Position numbers and translations under genes: made by a program. A stretch of 9,360 nt of DNA from Rubrivirga sp. (GTDB lineage Bacteria; Bacteroidota; Rhodothermia; Rhodothermales; Rubricoccaceae), in the NCBI GenBank assembly GCA_012269805.1, contig JAAXJP010000663.1:1-9360 (forward strand), given 5' to 3'. The notes beneath the pieces were generated by a model that searched no databases, had not been told where the DNA came from, and saw nothing but the letters and a program-made list of their open reading frames with translations. This document shows, in pieces, positions 9,001 to 9,360 of this stretch. Position 1 is the first letter of the stretch; each line of letters opens with the position of its first letter.

Positions 9001-9360
9001 TGACAGCCGGTACATATACAGCTATCATTACTGATGCTAATGGTTGTTCATTCACGGTACAAGACTCGGTTTTCCAACCGGATGTATTGGTGATTACCCA
9101 AGACTCTATATTAAACGCTAGTTGTCCTCAGAATGCTGACGGTTATATCGGCATTACTGTTTCTGGTGGAACAGGTAATTACAACTTTGATTGGTCAAAC
9201 GGTGATACTACTCAGAACGTACTAGTAGGCTACGGTTACTATGACCTCATTGTTACAGATGAGAATGGCTGTCAAGACTCCGCATCATTCTTTGTGGATG
9301 CTCCGTTCCCGTACAACGATGAAGAGATCTGTGTGGTTACGGTAGATTCTACGGGTGTGA
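1..9360 (+). CDS. Giant modular surface adhesin with SprB repeats, partial at both ends
   Basis: This is one uninterrupted reading frame (codons start at base 3) of 3,119 complete residues with no stop; both termini lie outside the window. The chain is a mosaic of extracellular beta modules: beta-helix, Ig/PKD-like, SprB-type, MAM-like, DSYGDGW-type and starch-binding-like domains. I see no cytoplasmic or enzymatic domain and no membrane segment. Composition is rich in Asp, Ser, Thr, Asn and Gly and poor in Lys/Arg. Proteins of this build in Bacteroidota, such as the gliding adhesin SprB of Flavobacterium johnsoniae, are exported by the type IX secretion system and act on the cell surface in adhesion or gliding. 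T9SS export here is inferred, because the C-terminal sorting domain is not in view. I give no gene symbol: the SprB repeat is widespread and the other domains do not match SprB itself. The ligand is unknown. Regulation cannot be judged because the promoter is outside the window. Confidence 0.95.
3..266 (+). other. C-terminal end of a first parallel beta-helix domain
   Basis: Residues 1-88 carry the usual closing signature of right-handed beta-helix domains in Bacteroidota proteins: NSPALGLGGAD (bases 129-161), then SRPLPAGSNPDAGAYED (bases 216-266). This resembles the common 'SPAIGAG...RP...DIGAYE' ending. The second helix in this window ends in a closely similar way (2034-2159), which supports the call. 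The helix coils themselves lie upstream of the window. Function is probably structural or carbohydrate-facing; no catalytic residue can be judged from this remnant. Confidence 0.7.
267..488 (+). other. Ig/PKD-like module
   Basis: Residues 89-162 form a short beta-sandwich-like module with a Cys near its start (base 306), a YQLTWMNG core strand with the central Trp (residue 120), and the closing strand pattern VGSYTVVGYSEYGD. The layout matches the Ig-like spacer modules later in the protein. It has no second Cys, so the usual disulfide is not possible. It probably serves as a spacer after the first beta-helix. Confidence 0.5.
489..776 (+). other. Divergent SprB-like module
   Basis: Residues 163-258 begin LSIDLLSVKDACVD and end GLAPGQYLFELSDASGC followed by VYDTVTIGS. 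This is the ending pattern of SprB repeats ('GLAAGTYTVTVTDANGC'). The paired cysteines (bases 522 and 744) are 74 codons apart, longer than the 49-55 of the standard repeats, because the middle carries extra residues (YWYEYVTNLTGANDSNG). It directly precedes the second beta-helix. A six-G run at bases 572-577 lies inside it, and the frame is open on both sides. Confidence 0.6.
777..2159 (+). other. Parallel beta-helix domain with PMP-like coils
   Basis: Residues 259-719 form a complete right-handed beta-helix. The N-cap, IYVSVNGDDLNDGTETNPLA (bases 795-854) then TVNEAL, is the opening of the DUF1565/pectate-lyase-like class, followed by GDSVIIEAGTYYENIVV. The middle has repeated coils with a GGGIY turn preceded by NNTA. 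The end, TSAIGAG followed by a GAIRPDSVGTQPDLGAIESD stretch (bases 2034-2159), is a typical closing cap. Such helices occur in pectate-lyase-like enzymes, in autotransporters and in many Bacteroidota surface proteins. I see no clear catalytic Asp/Arg set, so a binding or structural role is more likely. It sits between two SprB-like modules. Confidence 0.8.
1140..1580 (+). repeat. Six GGGIY beta-helix coils resembling polymorphic outer membrane protein repeats
   Basis: The glycine turn recurs at bases 1143, 1218, 1296, 1377 and 1476 (GGG-I/V-Y/A) and in weaker form at 1563 (EGGAVY). Spacing is 25, 26, 27, 33 and 29 residues, about one beta-helix coil each. Four of the turns are preceded by an N-N/G-x-A stretch: NNTASYR, NNTAQH, NNTATSY and GNVAEYE. 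GGAI/NxA coils are the hallmark of chlamydial PMP-type repeats, which are also found in many environmental bacteria. The repeats are seen at protein level only; their DNA is not closely similar. Confidence 0.75.
2160..2447 (+). other. Divergent SprB-like module
   Basis: Residues 720-815 follow the beta-helix directly. The first Cys is at base 2211 (NNTACAN) and the second at 2388 (SGIYGCYAVDANGD), 59 codons apart. The pattern APYDYYF in the middle and SGIYGCYAVDANGD near the end follows the SprB plan, but the second Cys is shifted into the Y-strand rather than the usual NGC turn. It acts as a spacer between the helix and the next repeat. Confidence 0.5.
2448..2690 (+). repeat. SprB-type repeat
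   Basis: Residues 816-896 show the standard plan: IFCAGDADGELTATVTGGNG, then QYAVNW, then a NLDTGVYTFTVTSDGC ending and a TDTISEVNQ linker. The Cys pair is at bases 2487 and 2646, 53 codons apart. It is the first clear SprB repeat in the window and stands apart from the main array at 5463-9305. Confidence 0.75.
2691..2960 (+). other. Ig/PKD-like module
   Basis: Residues 897-986 contain RICIGDEVTFDAGSDYISYLW (from about base 2757) and a closing NYFLTAIDTNGCYNYDTAKV strand. 'CxGDxVxxDAG...YxW' is the usual Ig-like/PKD signature in Bacteroidota surface proteins. The Cys pair is at bases 2763 and 2913, 50 codons apart, the same spacing as the SprB repeats, with the core Trp at base 2817. Confidence 0.65.
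2961..3548 (+). other. Uncharacterised beta-sandwich domain of T9SS-type proteins
   Basis: Residues 987-1182 hold three landmarks that I remember recurring together in large Bacteroidota secreted proteins: RTQFIISASELQSAGL (base 3108 on), with a SLGFEV strand after it; GWVTHNLNTPWAWDGVNNIV (base 3321 on), leading to VVDVQYDN; and WRPNVRFG near the end (base 3516). I cannot give a Pfam name with certainty. The fold looks like a jelly-roll or Fn3-like sandwich with a ligand-binding appearance (many Trp/Tyr/Asn), but its function is unknown to me. It sits directly before the first strand of the following Ig-like module. Confidence 0.6.
3549..3764 (+). other. Ig/PKD-like module
   Basis: Residues 1183-1254 contain ADTIRVCDFSVLNTTDDYDQ followed by YQWYVDG, with a closing ADIFLLAIDAASQCYMYSDT strand. 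The Cys pair is at bases 3576 and 3720, 48 codons apart, and the core Trp is at base 3624. It is a spacer between the beta-sandwich domain and the next Ig-like module. Confidence 0.55.
3765..3995 (+). other. Ig/PKD-like module
   Basis: Residues 1255-1331 contain SVICIGDTVFADAGTGFASY then TWNDGSS, and a closing SGTYIVSAASSNGCPGYDTV strand. The Cys pair is at bases 3801 and 3936, 45 codons apart, with Trp at base 3855. This is a clean example of the CxGDxVxxDAG class. A proline-rich linker (NTPPDLL) leads into the MAM-like region. Confidence 0.65.
3996..4601 (+). other. MAM-like domain
   Basis: Residues 1332-1533. The core runs from LPYTNNFEDS (about base 4071) through WNQSDDDDLDW, NKVAYLTSDCIDL, SPFIEFYYHMYDGY and LEIQVRD to WHKGYIDLSSF, VQLRVKG and a closing MAVDGFSVLD (ending about 4601). 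This matches the MAM plan: F-E near the start, a D-DW stretch, 'L.S..idL....c.l.F.Yhm.G', and a final 'AvDdi.v' strand. MAM domains mediate adhesion in animal proteins and are common in Bacteroidota secreted proteins. Cysteines at bases 4053 and 4293 could pair. Length of about 170 residues fits the family. Confidence 0.75.
4602..4862 (+). other. Ig/PKD-like module
   Basis: Residues 1534-1620 contain DRVCAGDKLYAKA, SFLWSDGRTGNF and a closing STGWYSVIMTDTTNCELVSDS strand. The Cys pair is at bases 4662 and 4815, 51 codons apart, with the core Trp at 4734. It follows the MAM-like domain directly. Confidence 0.6.
4863..5462 (+). other. Ig/PKD-like module split by an inserted domain
   Basis: Residues 1621-1820. 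The first half reads TLQYCYGVFDSLMISAVPGY then ANYEWNISGQE (to about base 4980). The second half reads MLIIDSIATGTTGYYVTITD then SVGC (about 5352-5423). The two halves together make one ordinary Ig-like module, but its cysteines (bases 4899 and 5421) are 174 codons apart instead of about 50. The DSYGDGW-type domain at 4995-5312 accounts for the excess. The break falls after the core Trp strand, the same place as the insertions in the SprB C repeats. Confidence 0.65.
4995..5312 (+). other. DSYGDGW-type domain nested in an Ig-like module
   Basis: Residues 1665-1770 begin SCSIELVLTDSYGDGWNNNV (from base 4998) and continue AQLMDGNGVVLATIG, with later YFDTISVPTGNAYSIVVSSTG and a final MANFSANCG. 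The 'C...L.L.DSYGDGWN' opening is a recurring motif of secreted Bacteroidota proteins; its Asp/Asn-rich loop looks suited to calcium binding, which is inference. A Cys pair at bases 5001 and 5304 brackets the domain, so it could form its own disulfide. Function unknown. Confidence 0.6.
5463..5684 (+). repeat. SprB-type repeat R1
   Basis: Residues 1821-1894: ITLTATDVLCFGESNGQIVP, FEYSWSNGDS, and the closing LAVGTYVLTVTDTFTC with the GQPP linker. The Cys pair is at bases 5499 and 5646, 49 codons apart. This is a near-consensus SprB repeat and opens the main array of twelve. The usual NGC turn is replaced by TFTC. Confidence 0.85.
5685..5930 (+). repeat. SprB-type repeat R2
   Basis: Residues 1895-1976: SVEDVKCYDGNDGMATYAVA, GGVGNYSYSW, and the closing APIGTYYVSAQDSNGC, then RIEQPDE. 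The Cys pair is at bases 5724 and 5889, 55 codons apart. The extra length is in the loop after the Trp strand (TDSTNTWTSTGKDLE), the loop that carries whole domains in the C repeats. Confidence 0.85.
5931..6989 (+). repeat. SprB super-unit 1 (repeats A1-B1-C1), 1059 bp
   Basis: Three SprB-type repeats. A1 (5931-6158) opens LVLTLDSTKNLDC and ends YTLSVEDDNGC. B1 (6159-6404) has the unusual YVGGFEISCN opening, then GGTLPYTYEW and SVTTEDRSNIGAGNYS. C1 (6405-6989) opens LVATSTQQELFCYGDS and holds a nested domain. Cys-Cys spacing is 51, 50 and 170 codons. The order and the repeat-specific signatures recur in super-units 2 and 3, so the unit as a whole was multiplied. This copy is the most diverged of the three. 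B1's GG before the first Cys and TTED after the Trp mark it as the homologue of B2 and B3. Confidence 0.8.
6537..6851 (+). other. Starch-binding-like beta-sandwich nested in SprB repeat C1
   Basis: Residues 2179-2283: VNVTFQVDLRG opening (base 6540), MYRFFNGS (about 6705-6725), SCG (Cys 6750), an IERTFTAG strand and a closing VVGFSEC (Cys 6840). This matches the 'VTFxVDM...YxYKFxNG...CG...R...V.F..C' domain of Bacteroidota proteins, which resembles starch-binding (CBM20-like) or E-set beta-sandwiches. The 'AGxFxGW' strand usual in such domains is absent; RLIRNGGGSYQM stands in its place. The SprB halves flank it: GPYVTNWSS before and IVGLASDIYYQMFTDMNGC after. Naming is from memory of the family. 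Confidence 0.65.
7254..7456 (+). repeat. Near-identical direct repeat, copy 1 (partner 8301-8503)
   Basis: Over these 203 bases the partner at +1047 differs at one position only: A at 7304 against G at 8351, silent. Within the stretch, 7305-7456 (152 bases) is exactly identical to 8352-8503. It covers most of SprB repeat B2. On both sides similarity drops to scattered differences: ATA against GCT immediately to the left, and several changes after 7457. Confidence 0.95.
7599..7895 (+). other. Starch-binding-like beta-sandwich nested in SprB repeat C2
   Basis: Residues 2533-2631: IHVTFRVDMSG opening, TIYYRYYNGS (about 7746-7775), SSCG (Cys 7800), FERELILGSNDTT and a closing VTGFGSC (Cys 7887). 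It belongs to the same family as the inserts in C1 and C3, with QLVTRSGQSLTM where a sugar-contacting 'GxFxGW' strand would be expected. It is flanked by GGSGPY before and by FSDLAAGDYSISITDMNGC after. The linker just before it (7554-7598) lacks the SprB core Trp. Confidence 0.65.
8301..8503 (+). repeat. Near-identical direct repeat, copy 2 (partner 7254-7456)
   Basis: This is the downstream member of the 203-base direct repeat, covering most of SprB repeat B3. The protein identity runs on past the DNA near-identity, from residue 2418 to 2496 in the first copy (79 residues without a change), because the next few differences are silent. Confidence 0.95.
8652..8945 (+). other. Starch-binding-like beta-sandwich nested in SprB repeat C3
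   Basis: Residues 2884-2981: GVTFRVDMTNQTVDPLGVDL opening (the copy closest to the family consensus), IKYRFFNGS (about 8799-8825), SCG (Cys 8850), FERLHVVAGDTTLPAN and a closing YFSSC (Cys 8937). 'VTFRVDMxNQTV', 'YRFFNG' and 'DTTLP...F.SC' are strong family landmarks. The expected GxFxGW is again missing (VLGSGQVLDM). It is flanked by GPYTVNWSSSNGG before and LDAVTAGTYTAIITDANGC after, the two halves of a near-consensus SprB repeat. Confidence 0.7.
9087..9305 (+). repeat. SprB-type repeat R12, last of the array
   Basis: Residues 3029-3101: LVITQDSILNASCPQNADGY, GGTGNYNFDWSNGDTTQNV and YGYYDLIVTDENGC with SASFFVDAP. The Cys pair is at bases 9123 and 9270, 49 codons apart. Its opening (LVxTxDS) resembles the A repeats, so it may be the remnant start of a fourth super-unit, but no B or C follows. 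Confidence 0.85.
9306..9360 (+). other. Start of the next extracellular module
   Basis: The last 18 residues read FPYNDEEICVVTVDSTGV. From memory, 'EICxVTVDSxxxxNxxVWEK' opens an Fn3-like module that often follows SprB or PKD arrays near the C-terminal part of Bacteroidota adhesins. The window ends before the part that would prove it. If right, the protein continues well past the window. Confidence 0.45.

Larger units (their letters stand above)
8037..9086 (+). repeat. SprB super-unit 3 (repeats A3-B3-C3), 1050 bp
   Basis: A3 (8037-8267) opens LVLTLDSISNVTC; B3 (8268-8510) is identical in protein to B2 from its AGGNNVSCN glycines onward; C3 (8511-9086) opens LTATISATDLSCNGGTDG and holds a nested domain. 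Cys-Cys spacing is 51, 50 and 167 codons. Bases 8301-8503 match 7254-7456 with one silent change (GTA to GTG, Val). The nested domain has diverged much more from its partner in super-unit 2 than the B repeat has. Confidence 0.9.

Noticed and set aside
1..9360. Assigning the gene symbol sprB
   Set aside because: SprB repeats occur in many unrelated surface proteins. The MAM-like, DSYGDGW, beta-helix and starch-binding-like modules and the missing termini give no support for orthology to SprB.
1..9360. Internal promoter, ribosome binding site or terminator
   Set aside because: The whole window is coding. AGGAGG-like strings such as those near 1564 and 1672 encode Gly-rich beta-helix turns and are not followed by a plausible separate gene.

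Overview
The window lies entirely inside one gene. On the + strand, the frame whose codons start at position 3 reads without a stop from the first complete codon (3-5) to the last (9357-9359). That is 3,119 codons, with neither the start nor the stop codon in view. In this frame residue n occupies bases 3n to 3n+2. I translated it line by line; no other gene, RNA gene, mobile element, CRISPR array or intergenic gap is visible.

The product is a giant, acidic, Asp/Ser/Thr/Asn-rich secreted protein built only of beta-rich extracellular modules: parallel beta-helices, Ig/PKD-like domains, SprB-type repeats, a MAM-like domain, an uncharacterised beta-sandwich, a DSYGDGW-motif domain and starch-binding-like beta-sandwiches. 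This mix is typical of Bacteroidota (Flavobacteriales and relatives), whose large surface adhesins and gliding-motility proteins leave through the type IX secretion system (T9SS). A marine flavobacterium-like host is my inference. The T9SS C-terminal sorting domain and the signal peptide would lie outside the window.

Layout: end of a first beta-helix (3-266); Ig-like and divergent SprB-like modules (267-776); a complete second beta-helix with GGGIY/NNTA coils resembling polymorphic outer membrane protein repeats (777-2159); SprB- and Ig-like modules (2160-2960); a beta-sandwich of a type recurrent in T9SS proteins (2961-3548); two Ig-like modules (3549-3995); a MAM-like domain (3996-4601); Ig-like modules, one holding a nested DSYGDGW domain (4602-5462); a 12-member SprB array (5463-9305); and the first residues of another module (9306-9360).

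The most notable structure is in the SprB array. Nine of its repeats follow an A-B-C order repeated three times, forming super-units of 1059, 1047 and 1050 bp. In every C repeat a VTFxVD-type starch-binding-like domain is inserted between the repeat's two conserved cysteines. These cysteines are 49-55 codons apart in plain repeats and 166-170 codons apart in the three C repeats. An Ig-like module at 4863-5462 carries a different domain at the equivalent place (174 codons between cysteines). The protein therefore looks like a rod of Cys-paired Ig/SprB units from which other domains project at a fixed loop. Super-units 2 and 3 share a 203-bp stretch with a single silent difference, pointing to recent duplication or gene conversion.
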